Positions 35,085 through 46,832 of a stretch of DNA of 64,000 nucleotides are shown piece after piece. Position numbers and translations under genes: made by a program. Positions within the stretch are counted from its first letter, which is position 1; every line of letters starts with the position of its first letter. The notes under the pieces were generated by a model. It was not told the DNA's origin. It was given only the letters and a program-made list of their open reading frames with translations, and ran no database searches. This stretch comes from Rhynchosporium graminicola (lineage: Eukaryota; Ascomycota; Leotiomycetes; Helotiales; Ploettnerulaceae): contig FJUW01000033.1 of the NCBI GenBank assembly GCA_900074885.1, positions 494,556-558,555 of the forward strand. Reading direction: 5' to 3'.

Positions 35085-36771
35085 TCAAATGATACGCTTC
35101 TCATCAGCCCAAGCTCGAATCCTCTTCCCATAGATATACATCGGGATTGTGAGAAGCATGAGACCGACTGTCAAGGCAGTCTATGTGAAAAAAAACACAA
35201 GTGGTCCTTTGCTCGAATAGTAGTCATTCAGCATGAATGTCAGTCCAAACGCGAAGCTACTCTTGATGACCTGTTTTACAACTTAGTGAGCTTTTGTATG
35301 ATTCGAGAGTAAGGGTGAATGTTCTTACCACAGCAAGGCCAAACGCTTCCCCAGCTTTCTCCTGACAGACATCGTTCGTGTAAGAAACAATACCAGTGCA
35401 ACCGATACCAACGAAAAAGTTGGTGAAAGCGAGGAACACTGCACAAATAAGTGCTGAGTCTGCATTATGAATGGCGCCCCCCAGACCAAATCCACCAATC
35501 ACAATAGCTACAGCTGCAGGAATGATGATCAGTAGTCTGAACTCCGGCTCGAAGACACCTTTGTTGCGAACAGAAAGCGTCTGGGAGATATAGTCACTAC
35601 TCCAGCCGCCAAGCAATGTCCCCAACGCAGATCCAATGAAAGGCGCGATACCGACTAGATTACCCACGGAGGTTGCAGACAAGTTATATGGCGGAGCGCC
35701 AAATACCTGTGTGGCGGTGGCGCCTTGAATTATGACCCATGTGAAGGTTACCGACCACATAATGCTACCCCACACAACTGCCGGATGGCGGAAGAGAAGG
35801 ATGGGGGATATGCAGACGCTGAAGATGCGGGATTGATCTTTGATCTCGAAATGCTCCAGTCCCAACGCTCGTCGCCAGAAGGATACTGGTCGAAGAACTG
35901 TGCCTATATTGCTCTCATGGACCGGTTCGCCGAGAGGCCTCTTTTCCTGAGAGTTTGTGGCAGATTGAGTGAGCACATCGATTGTTCCAATATCGACGTC
36001 GATATTTTGGCGATCGAAAGACGTTTCCGGAAAGAAAAAGACAACACACGCGAGCAGAATACCAAATCCGATTGCCATGAGGCAAAAGCTCCAACGCCAT
36101 AAAAGATCGACTATCACATAGCCACTGACAATTGGCGTAATGTTGACAGAGACAATGATAGCAAAGTTCCAAAGACCAACCCGGCGTCCTCGCTGATGAA
36201 CAAAAAGAGGTCGTTGATCGATGCTGTCCCTGCTAGAGCGAAATACGCTCCCATTCCAAACCCTGATATGAAGTTAGGAAACAGCTTTAGCGCGAAAATA
36301 TAAGGAGTTCTCACCCTGCACGAGGCGGGCCCCGAGGAACGAACCATACGACTTTGCAGAAGCACCCCAGCAACACACTGCTATGAGCACAGTAGTCGTG
36401 AACAAGAACACAATGCGCTTCCCATAGATGACAGCCAAGCAAGAGCAGAGGTAAGCGCTAGCACCCGATGACATTACTAAAGCTCCATTTGTGATCGTAA
36501 TGCCGCTGATCGGGACATCGAACACCTCTGTGAGGATACCGAATCCAGGAACCAATAGAGGTCCCAACACTCCAGTGAGGCAAGCACCTAGAATGATGGT
36601 AGCGAAGGCTAGCTCTTTTCGGACTCCCGAAAAGTTCAACGGGTCATGTTTGGAATTCGATGGCTGCGGGACGAGAATTATGCCTGCTTTGTGGCCGCCT
36701 TGGACGCTTTCGAGGAGTGAAGTTCCTCGCGGGCTTGCATTGGAGCTGGGTTCAAGAATTCCAAACGTCAT
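35085..36771 (-). pseudogene. MFS transporter (DHA1-type), frameshift plus nonsense codon
   Basis: This was a 12-segment membrane transporter. Exons 36771-36315, 36262-35329 and 35270-35085 sum to 1577 nt. One added base gives 526 codons, the family length. The frame breaks at a T5 run (36202-36206 on the plus strand): NDLF is in one frame and VHQRGRRVGLWNFAIIVSVN in the next, so a sixth T is expected. A TAG at 35181-35183 then interrupts LVFFFT-stop-TALTVGLMLL, where the family has Trp, 32 codons before the natural end. Family marks are DPLNFSGVRKELAF at the N-terminus, YGKRIVFLF, and IPMYIYGKRIRAW at the C-terminus. Two independent lesions make a non-functional gene likely. It lies in the cluster beside the second regulator and may have been an importer or an exporter. 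Confidence 0.85.
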
Positions 36772-37878
36772 ACTAGCTGTGGGTTTGAATCAGATCTCCA
36801 ATACTACCTGCAACTGTAGTGGCTGAATCGTAGTAGGTCTTCCTCTACGGACTGTATAGAGGCTACTCTTGTGCACAATGCATTGGTTGTCGGCAGATAT
36901 ATATATTCCGGGCAACAGTGATAGCGGGGAAACCTGGCACCGTAATGTAGCGGGAAGCCTCCGTGATATAGGGCTAATAGAATTAGTTTCATTTTATTAT
37001 TCCCACGATCCCTGATTCATCTATTATCCCCCCTAGTAATACTACGTAGTATCAAAGGCCCACTTCGACGATAGCAGGTAGTTATTACAGATGATAAAGA
37101 AGATACAATACACCGGGGGAATCATAAAGAAACAATTAGTAGCCCAGAATAGGAGGAGATAATGTTGCCCAGCTATATTTGCGCATTTTCTATAGTATTG
37201 AGAACCTTCGTCAAGTATCCCCTGCCCGTAATATCTGCGACTTCCTTATACTACGCCATACAATTTTTGCAGCCTCGTCGGTGCGCGGGGTGCCTCAGCT
37301 ATACTCTAATTCATCGGGTCTGCCCCGCTATCACTTTGGCTCGGAACATATACATTCAATTGAAGAAAAGAATGTCTTTCCGAAATTGAAGCTGAGAGTG
37401 TTGATTGGCAATGCGGAGGATTGAATGGAAGCACATGAGGTAGCTAAGCCGCACCCGTGATAGCGGCGGCTTCTCTTATCCGCCCCAGATTCTAACTCAC
37501 TTACTGACGCGTAACAACGCGCTAATCAATATAATAGTGGGAGTTGACCGACCTCACCACTTGAGGGCCCCAAGTGGCGGGGTCAACTTGGCTCCAAAAG
37601 TGGTGAGGGCAACTCCAACTATTAACGGCAGATACCGGAGATCAAAGTTGCTATCTTCAATTCGTTATCAATATTGAATGCATCACAGCACCTACCTTGA
37701 TTTTTATCCTCGGCGGAAGAAACCCCCGCATCGGGTTGCCCCAACTAAAACTGTTCGCCGCTGCTCTCTGGAGCTAAGTCGGATATATCATATATGTTCG
37801 TTGTCGTCCATGTCCTTGTAGTACTTTACGTTCTATACTCTTCAATCTCACCCCCTTGTTGAGTCTTTTGTTTTCACG
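36772..37878. other. Intergenic region between MFS pseudogene and nitrilase remnant
   Basis: The region holds a TATA-like run (36896-36905) about 125 bp upstream of the MFS start on the minus strand, and a MITE at 37532-37624. No gene is supported. Confidence 0.5.
37532..37624. repeat. TA-flanked near-palindromic MITE, family C
   Basis: The 93 bp element begins TAATAGTGGGAGTTGACC. Its end on the other strand reads TAATAGTTGGAGTTGCC, and both arms continue into CTCACCACTT. The element can fold almost completely into one hairpin. TA is present at each end. It lies about 250 bp upstream of the nitrilase remnant. Confidence 0.8.
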
Positions 37879-38118
37879 ATGAGCTCAACTGAAGAAAATC
37901 CTTCACAATACGTCCGAGTGGCCGTCACTCAAGCTGAGCCAGAATGGCTCGATCTCGAAGCAACAGTGATCAAGACTTGCGAGATTATCAAAGAAGCCGC
38001 ACAAAAAGATATATGCCTTGCTAAGCAATCTCCCCTGCTTTCCTCTCGACACCTTCACCAGTGCTCACAGAAGGAGCAAGCATTTTTTCACCACATGAAG
38101 CTGATAAGAGTATCTTAG
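37879..38118 (+). pseudogene. Nitrilase N-terminal remnant
   Basis: Nitrilases hydrolyse nitriles to acids with a Glu-Lys-Cys triad. The 79-residue frame opens [20 protein letters not shown], then [22 protein letters not shown], which is the first beta strand and helix of a fungal nitrilase (about 40 of roughly 340 residues). Immediately after this the match stops: the segment with the catalytic Glu (FPE in intact enzymes) is missing, and the frame ends at 38118. No Lys or Cys motif was found in the next kilobase. It is therefore a truncated copy. It is noteworthy because an aryl-nitrilase would feed a 2-hydroxyacid such as mandelate into the neighbouring genes. Confidence 0.62.
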
Positions 38119-41100
38119 ACTGTGTACTGTACGAAGAGCCGGTCAGTGTGACGGACGAGAATTGTAATTGATAATTTTCCTCTCGGAGAGTTTGCTTACA
38201 AGCAGCTCGATAATGCTAACGCCGACTTGGCCTCGTTGAGTTGCCTGAATGCTTGGATAGATCATTTCAAGCCTTTTCCGAAAGCAAGGAAGAATGACTG
38301 GAAAGAGGGCTAACGCTGCCGCAAGACAACAACCCTACCAAAATCACACCAAATTTATATGCGTCTACACTGGACGGTGTTGAGAGATAGCATGTGACTG
38401 GATATTCAAAACACGAGAAGAGAATTGCTCCTATCGAATTTAATAATTGCTAAGCTATTAAGAGAGGTAAGATAATTTGCTAACTACCAGAGTCTTGAGT
38501 CTTTGTAGCTAATAGGGGCGGGGGAGGAAGTCTGAGGGGGGTGCCGAAGGGGCCCCTTCCAGTGGACAAACTGAATAACTGAATACCTTCCTATAGGAAA
38601 TACCATACTTTATTTCTCTATAGTAATCGTCTATGATTGTAAATTATTCCCCTTGCTTTGGGGCTCGTGCTATTGGTTAGACTAGCACCACAGTTTGAAG
38701 TCGTCGTTGCGCTCGCATTTGGTCCTGACAATTTAATGTGGCTGAACCAATAGGCTCCGGTAGCATTACAGCTGAGCGGACGACCAGAGCCATTGCATCC
38801 ATACCACACAGACATACGTGCCGATGATACCAGAACTGTCAGTTTCACAGGGGTGATTGGCACATATCGATATTTCTGTTATCACTTCTGTGTAATTTGT
38901 AGAAGAGGTTTTAGGCTAGAAGCATTGATTACCTGCTAATTGGGCTAGACCTGATTAGGTCTACTAAGCGAATGACTCGCTGCCGTCAAGAACAATGAAC
39001 TTGCTTCGCAATGGCAGATAGAGCTGGTATACGATCACTAGAAAACGAAAGACCTCTCGCCTGGTACCGATTGATGAGGGCTAATCAGAGCATTAACCTC
39101 TTATTGTTACTACCGTACCTAAACGTACGTACATATCTTATATTGAAACCAGGTGGCAGGTGCCCTGAAAAAGGAGTTGTGCCCGCCTTTGAAATCTCCG
39201 CATTTACACTACACTGAGGAGCGGCATCCCCATACGAGCTCTCCCGCTGTATAATGAATAGTTCTTCCTGTAAGTAACCTCTCCTGAAATGCCTAGGCAC
39301 GCCTTAATTAAGGCAATTTCGAGCTTTGCCAATCTTGCCAAGGTAGTTCAACGTTCTTCTATATTTTGTGGTCGACCTTCTCATTTACACAGAGGTCTAC
39401 AGTATCTGTGTCGCAAAAAGATAGTGAAAAAGTTGATGAAATGGCTTTCCCGACCTGTGTAATAACCGATACTGCTATTCTCGGCTATGGAAGCGGCGAT
39501 GACTAGGTGAGCACTCCTATAAACATTTCCCATCTTATTATAGATATATAAAATACTATTACCTTCTCGCAAGCTAGAAGGCTATAGGGTTGTCGAAATT
39601 CTAAGGAAGACGTGAGCGCTATATTCGCTATACAGGCGTATATTATAAGAGTTGATAAGACTACCTTAGAGGCAAGGGCAGGGGTGAATGGATAAGTCTG
39701 AATAGCAAAATAACTATTAAGTGACGATCACTAGACGGTTCCTGCTTTGAATATTCCTCTAAATAGGAAATCACTAGAGGACGGTTCTCTGACAGTACTA
39801 AAGGTAAGGCCTCTATGCTTTTCTAATCAAATACTTAGTGCAAAAAGACCTAGTTATACTCTGAACTTCGGCATCGATACTAGTCTATTATTTTCAACGT
39901 AGTACTTAAATAGAGTTGATATTCGGGTCGATTTAGCAAAAGTATACTTTAGGTAAGCATAGCTCCTAGTACTAACTGGTACCGTAGAAGGGAGGCTTTT
40001 AAGTACTTGCCCTGCCTTTACGATTCAGTACTGTTCCTAGCTCTTAAAACATTCCCCTAGAATATAAAATTCAGATCAGGATAGTTTTCTAAGAAAGAAC
40101 CGTTAGAGACCTTTCCATTGGCAATTCCCTTATCATTTATGCTTTTATTTATATATCGAACCGTCTAGAGACCGTCAGTTGATAGTTATTTTACACCTGC
40201 GCTTGCCTGTAAGGTATACTACGTACGATACGCTAGTGTTAAATAACTAATCAGACATAGAGTCAAGGAAAAAAGGGTATATTATAATTAAAGCTCTATC
40301 TATATAGCAACTGCGTGCGCAGATATACTATAGCTTGGCGTATACTATATACTTAGTACTTCTTATATTTATAGCATTTTCCTTACCCAGGCTTCTGTTA
40401 ATATCAATCAATTATTCTATCAGATATAGCCGTATTTGCTTGAAATAAAAGGCAAAGAAAGGGCGTGCCTAAATTAGGTGGGCAAGTACTTTCGTAGCAA
40501 TCTTTGAAAGTACTTAATGATCTTCCTTCCCCTCATAACTGCAGAACAATGTCGGTTCTCCGGATGCATCTGACTGACTCTACCCACTCCATATCAGATA
40601 CCTAGGCAGGTAATAATATCAACCCCGCTCCCTAGCTGTTCCGTTTTCGTAGGTAGTGGCTCTCTAGCACATGTGACTAACCGACAGCGAACTGTTGAAC
40701 TGACAATACATCGGTTAGTGACTACATCCATCCTACGATAACGACTCGTGCGTAGCCTTGGCCTGGCCTCACACTAGATTTTGTGAGCATTTTCTGCCGA
40801 TTCTTTTTCGCTTTGACTCTTTCTCCCTTCGACACCTGCTTCATATTACATGAATTATATTTAATCCAATTCAATGCACGCCCTTTCTAGGTAGATTTCT
40901 TTTCATTTCCAATCTCCGAACCTTCAACCAAAGGTCCACGCGCACCAGCTGCACTTGACAACCGAAACTATCGCCCCCTTGCCGCGCATAAGCAACGTCA
41001 TAGCCAGCTTGCGCAGCGCGACACAGCAGATCTGCTCTTTGCTTTTTTCCCCGCCGTCCCGAGGGTATCGACCTCCCCGAAAGCAAGACAGCCTGATCTT

Positions 41101-41176
41101 ATCACCTGCCCCCTAACCAGGTCGACAGACTTAGTCTGCACGAATGAATTCAAGCGGTTGAATCCATTCTGCCAAG
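38119..41176. other. AT-rich gene-free region of 3 kb
   Basis: This long gap contains many stops in all frames, particularly at 39200-40500. One open stretch on plus (38170-38313, reading DNFPLGEFAYKQL ... LSCLNAWIDHFKPFPKA) looks protein-like in composition but I cannot place it; it could be a fragment of another decayed gene. Repeated short motifs such as GAACCGT and CTAGAG occur near 39730-40160. No transposase or reverse transcriptase was recognised. Confidence 0.5.
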
Positions 41177-43484
41177 ATGCAGCGAGTTACTTCGATGCTT
41201 CCCTCGTGGGATAAAACGAAAACGGGGAGCAAGAAGGGCTTTGATAAGGTTTATGGTATGGTGGACAAGCGTAAGTCGCGTTACAACCAGCACTTACAGA
41301 CAATTGATCGCGGAGCTCTTCATGTCACATGTACAGCTACTGACTTGATTATTTTGTAGTCGGCGCACCTGTCAACAATCTCTCTAATAAGATCGGTTCC
41401 GAGGCTTTCTGGCCTACCACACTCGACAAAGAATCGGACAAGGCTGCGCGGATCCTGAAGTCATTTTGCAGTGGGTACCCAGGAGACTTGAATGTCGCAT
41501 GCGCATAATATGACATGATCACGATCAACTGCTAACCTGAGGCAACCAGAGGATGGATTCTACGCCGAAGAAGACCGGCCTTCGACAGAAGGTGTACCGA
41601 AAGGCAAACAGCGAGTTCTGAAAAAGATCCCGGAAAAGGTCATACAGAATGCAGTCGGTCTGGCGATATTCACGACGATGCGAACAGGTCTATGGGTATC
41701 TGGAGCTGGAGGGTCTGGCGTCTTGATTGCGAGGAAACACGATGGTGAATGGAGTCCGCCGTCGGGGATAATGTTACATACGGCTGGGTTGGGATTTCTC
41801 GTTGGTGTCGACATTTATGATTGTGTGGTCGTAATCAATAATCGAAAGGCGTTGCATGCTTTCACGAAAATCCGGGCCACGATTGGGGGAGAAATATCTG
41901 CTGTTGCTGGGCCTGTTGGTCTCGGAGGTGTTCTGGAGAACGATGGGAAATGGAAGCAGGCAAAGTAGGTGGACCTTCATTCTCTGTTGATCTTGGGATA
42001 TCATGACGCAAAACTAACTTGCGGCTCACAACAGTCGTCCTGTATTCACCTACCTCAAATCCCGTGGATTCTATGCTGGAGTTCAGGTCGACGGGACGGT
42101 AATTATCGAACGAACAGACGAAAATGAACGCTTCTACGGAGAGAGAGTTGGTGTTGCGGATATTGTGGCTGGAAAAGTACGGCATCCGCCCTATGAAATC
42201 AAGATGCTTATGGAGACGATCAAGGCGGCTGAAGGTCGAAGCGATGTCGATGGAAGTGTGCTGAAGATGTTGGACAACCAACCTGCGCCTGCAGATCTCG
42301 AATTGGAAGAGCCTGGAATGAATGGCCCAGTATTTGGAGTTCCGGAACCAGATGATCCAGATCCATATGGTGTGTTGGCATTAGAGGCTGAGGGATTTGA
42401 AATCCGAGAGGCCGGAACGAAAAGCAGACCACCGAGCACACAATTCGAATTCAATCCGAGTCCGACGTCTCCGGTGTTTTCGGTGTTTAATAAGATCAAC
42501 AGGCTGAGTATTGATACCTTAACGACGAAAAGTAATAGAGAGAGTTACATGTCGAATCGGAGTAATAGAACCAGGACGAGTAGCGATAGAGCTACGCAAA
42601 CCGCCTCGATGGGCACCCAGACAGATGATACGTCTACACCTAGTACAAGCCCGAGCCGCAGCGACCAGAGCAAGAAGATCATCGAAGAAGATGAAGAAGT
42701 AATCGTGATCGAGCCAGAGGAAGTCGACTACACAAAGGTCGATCTCACATCACTTAACCGACTGAACCACAGCGAAGAATTCGATGGTACGACAGTGGCT
42801 GAAAGTCCACGAGGACGCCGTAGCCTCGACCGCCGTACTATCTCGGCCGAGACTGATACCAGCTACATGACTGACGAGGACCTCGACGATGACGATGAAG
42901 AAGAGCCTGTTATCTTTGAAGCTGCATCTGCTCAAGCGCAAGTCATCACGCCTCAATTGATTAAGGCTAGAGGGGGTCTGGTAAATATCCCGAAAAGACC
43001 TCCACCACCACCTCTGCCTCCGCGAAGCATGGCACGATCCGGAATGGTTGACCAGGGGAGCGGAAGATCACCCATGAAAGACTCATTCGAAGAAGTGGAT
43101 CTCCACGGCATCGATAGGCAACGCAATGATATTCCCCATAGACTCAGCACTGTCACTCCCATCTCGGCCTTGGTTGCAGATAATCAGAGTCCAGAAATAG
43201 TTGCGGACAAACAGAGCCTAGAGATTTCGCAAGGTATCGTGATGAAAGATCTTGAGAAGAAGGATTCGCCAGGCCCAACACTCGAGACATTTGAGAAGCA
43301 AATGGAGAATGAGCTTGAGTTTGAGCATATTAATAATATCACGCCGGCTGTATCGACTGTGGAGACTCCTAATGCCCATGCGGCACTGAAGATTAGTGAA
43401 GATGCTGAGGAAGATATCTGCCACAGTGTTCCTGCAATGCCAAATGAGGTGATGGATGTCAAGCGTTTGGCTACTGTTGTATAA
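41177..43484 (+). CDS. Ysc84/SH3YL1-type SYLF-domain protein with acidic, proline-containing tail
   Basis: SYLF (DUF500) proteins bind phosphoinositides and actin and act at cortical actin patches and endocytic membranes. Exons 41177-41270, 41360-41470, 41550-41964 and 42035-43484 give 689 residues without frame problems. The SYLF domain spans roughly residues 30-255 and includes VIQNAVGLAIFTTMRTG, SGAGGSGVLIARK, WSPPSGIMLHTAGLGFLVG and FTYLKSRGFYAGVQVDGTVI. Yeast Ysc84 ends in an SH3 domain; none is seen here. Instead there is a 430-residue disordered tail rich in Ser, Asp and Glu, with an acidic block (DEDLDDDDEEEP) and a polyproline stretch (KRPPPPPLPPR) that could itself be an SH3 ligand. 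The gene is unrelated in function to the catabolic cluster and marks its right flank. Confidence 0.88.
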
Positions 43485-45689
43485 ACATCTACATGTTCTT
43501 TTCCACACGACTGGGGCTGAAGGCATTAGCCATGGATGATTGGGCCGCGGATGGACGCCGAATCGAATCAAGGGAAAATCCCTTCCAGCATAACCAGAGC
43601 GGGGAGGGGAATCACTCTAGGAGTTTTCACTTCTTCGATCGACTATTCACATTTTTTTGATGTTCTTTTAGCGGGAAGGATTATTTTGCGGGTTCATGAT
43701 ATGAATTGGGTTTATGAGGCTTGTATAGGAATATTTTATAAATGTTAATCTTTGTTGGTGGAGTAAACGGGCGATGGACGGGACGAGGGATGTATCGGAA
43801 TCATAGAGGGGTTAGCATCCAGAGATGACTAGCGGAAGGAAGAGAAAGGCAAGTCGGAGTAAGACGGGATATATAGAGGTTGGTGAGATAATAACGGGAA
43901 GGAAGCGGGCGACCTCTTCATATAGAATATACTTACTTACTACCCGATGTCTCATCAAGAGAGGGATCATTGTATTGGAATCTGAGATGGCATATACTTC
44001 AATTCTCTAGTCTTCAGATCTTCGTCGACATTTTTCGATAGTTAGGTACGATCACATTTACGACTGTACGATCGACTACCCTTCTCTAGGTACGTCAATC
44101 AACGTGAATTCACACGTCGTCGACGAACAGTCCTCGAAAAATATCTTCGCCTGGCTAATAGTTTGGCTAGAGAATACTAAATTGTGACTAACCCCGTGCT
44201 TGCTCATTTCCTGTTATTTAGTTCCCAACCGAGTATCCTTAGCTCGCCTCGCACATCGGCGACGAGGGAGGGTAAATATGTATAGAGAGGTAGGTTACTA
44301 TATTTCTCCTACCCCCACAGTGATGTGGTAGAGTAGAGATACTGTTTCAAACCCACCAAAACTGTGTCCACACACACCAAATCGTCTTTCCTCTGTGTCA
44401 AAAAGTGCTGGAATATAATGTATGTCAAGAAATATTAAACCCGAAGGCCGCAGCCCAAAGAAAGATTATGGGGGATGCGGTGGAGGTAGGAAGGAAGGAA
44501 GCACTTTCGGTGGTACGAAGACTGGCGTGTCGAGTTGAGATGAATTGGATTTCTTTGCTTTATGGTTACGGGTGAGAGTTCTATTTCGCATTTTGGAATC
44601 TTTCTGACTTTCTGGTGGGGGAAGGAGGTTGGAAGTGCTAAGTAGAGATGTAGGACTCTTTTATTGTTAATAGAGGATAGGTAGTTGTTTGGATTTGTCA
44701 AGGCTGGTCACTGGTGAGCGAATGGGTGTAGATTCGTGAAGCATTTGTTGGGCATTTATCTAATGTGTTTTTTGGCATTAAGTGTCCTGATATTGTTTTT
44801 GACTAAAGAAGTGCTTGACACTGGTCTGTGGAGGTACTAAGGAGGCTCTGATATGTTCATGATTTCTGTTGCTTTAGGGAAGTTATATTTGCTGAGGTCA
44901 TCTCGTGGTAGTGCAGAGATTATAGGACATGAGTCTTAGTACCGTTTTATCACTTTAAATTTCAATGGAGCCGAGCCCTTGCTTAACTCGACACGAAATA
45001 GTGTAGTCTGGATCTGTCGAGGCTGGAATGAAGAGGATTGATCGCGGAACCACTTGAGTTTGATGTGGACCTTCTCTCGGGGAATATGACGTCTCTGCCA
45101 TCAATCCAATCTGCAGGTAGAATCTGGCTGGCGTATCACGTCCCTGGTATTAAAACATCACGAAGGAGACAGATAAACCCGGCCTCGATGCCGTGTTTAT
45201 CATGGATTCGAATTCCGGAAAAATCGCGGGTTGGATGTACGAGGTGCTCGAAGATGGTCAATCGGGAGGCTTCTAGTCTTTCAAGTAAGTGTATCCATTA
45301 TGATGCGTTTGTGTAGAGCTGGCTAGCAGCTTGAGAAGAGTCTTCGCATAGACGCTATTTACTTGTAGACGGCGGAGACAGGCACTCACAATGTGATCTC
45401 TCGATATTGTTCAAGTACTTCTTTTGGTAATACCTGCTCAACGTAGCATATTACCTTCAAATCTCACAGAAATGCACCCTCAGGCAAGATTTTCTGCCTT
45501 GAGATATATTTGGAATTCAGGCCCAGTATCTGGATATCGATCAGAAACAGTCGAATGGTTAGACAAATATTCCACATGACGTGTTCTAACCCATTCCTAG
45601 ATCAGATAGAATATGCAGCAGTAGGATCGTGCCCTTCAGTAATTTAAGATTGCTCACCAACTTAAAAGTACATAGTGAATATCCATGCA
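43485..45689. other. Gene-free region of 2.2 kb between convergent genes
   Basis: Only short unsupported frames occur. No inverted-repeat element or RNA gene was recognised. The Ysc84-type gene and the esterase both end toward this gap. Confidence 0.5.
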
Positions 45690-46832
45690 TTATCTACATA
45701 CAATTTTCTTTCCCAGTGCCTCGTGCAAAGCCTTGACAGTCACACGATTATACTCCTTGCCACCCTCTAAAATGCCATCCATCTGCATGAATGTATGTGG
45801 TGCACCTTTAATCTGCACCTCCTGGACAGCCACGCCAGCATCTCTCAGCTTACCCGCGTAGATCACACCCTCGTCCTTTAAAAGATCCATCTCAGCCGTA
45901 ACCACCAACGCTTTTGCCAGCCCTTTGAAACTCTTCGCATGCATTGGACTTACTCGCCAATCCACATCCAATTCCTTAGGTCGAGGATTTCCAAAGAAGT
46001 GGCGGTGGAAATAGGTCATCCGTTCAAGGGGAAGCGGTTGCGTGTTTGCTAAATCTCTATAGGAGGCGTAGGGCTGTGAGAGGAGAGAGGTTCCATCCGG
46101 CGCGAAAATGTGGAGAGCACAGACTGGAACAGCCAGGAGTTGATAAGCGAGTGGAATAGAGGCATCACGACACATGTGCGCTACTACTGCGGCGAGATGA
46201 CCGCCCGCCGAAACTCCTCCGATAGCAAGTCGGTCGAGGTCAAGGTTGAACTCTGACTGCTTCGCATCTCTGATCTGTTTGCATGTCAGTTAAGTATCCT
46301 CATATAATCAGGACCAAAGTCAAAAAGGCAACGAACCCAATTAAGGGCCTCCCAACAATCATTCACCGGAATAGGAAATCTAAACTCCGGAGCCAAGCGA
46401 TGATCAACATCAAAAACCACAGCGCCAACCTCATGAGCCACTCTCTTACAAAATTCAAAGTCCGTTTGCAATCCACCAAAAACCCACCCGCCATCATGGA
46501 AATTTCACATACACAGGCTTCATCCAATCGCCATACTTTTCAACACCAGGCTCGAATATCCTGATAGTGATCTCGCCTCCTGAGACGGGACATTTCTGTT
46601 CTGTGATTTTGAGATTGCCTTGTTCCACTAGAGCGCGGCCGTAGGTGGTGAGATAGGCGTTTGGGTTGGCGCGGAAGTCTTCGATGGGGACTTGATGGGT
46701 CGCTAGACGGCCGACTGAGTATTTGTTGTAATACTCTACGTATGCTGGTTCGAAATGTGGGATGAGAGATGGGGGAATGCTGTTAAGTAGGGGATGAGAT
46801 ATGGTCTCGGCTAATTTGATTGAGGCTGCCAT
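45690..46832 (-). CDS. HSL-type alpha/beta-hydrolase (esterase/lipase), with a one-base frameshift
   Basis: This is probably a carboxylesterase of the hormone-sensitive-lipase (alpha/beta-hydrolase_3) family. Exon 1 is 46832-46337 and exon 2 is 46274-45690, with donor GTTCGT between them. Exon 1 is one base too long: MKPVYV is followed in the next frame by FHDGGWVFGGLQTDF. The extra base is most simply one A in the AAA run on the minus strand (46503-46505 on plus). Removing it gives 359 residues. The triad is visible: Ser in GGVSAGGHLAAV, Asp in VTAEMDLLKDEG and His in KGAPHTFMQMD. The oxyanion motif reads HDGG instead of HGGG, an unusual change at a functional position. Together with the frameshift this suggests decay, though an assembly error plus a real substitution is also possible. 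Confidence 0.82.

Noticed and set aside
38119..41176. A degenerate retrotransposon in the AT-rich gap
   Set aside because: I found no long terminal repeats, reverse transcriptase, integrase or transposase motif; AT-richness alone is not enough.
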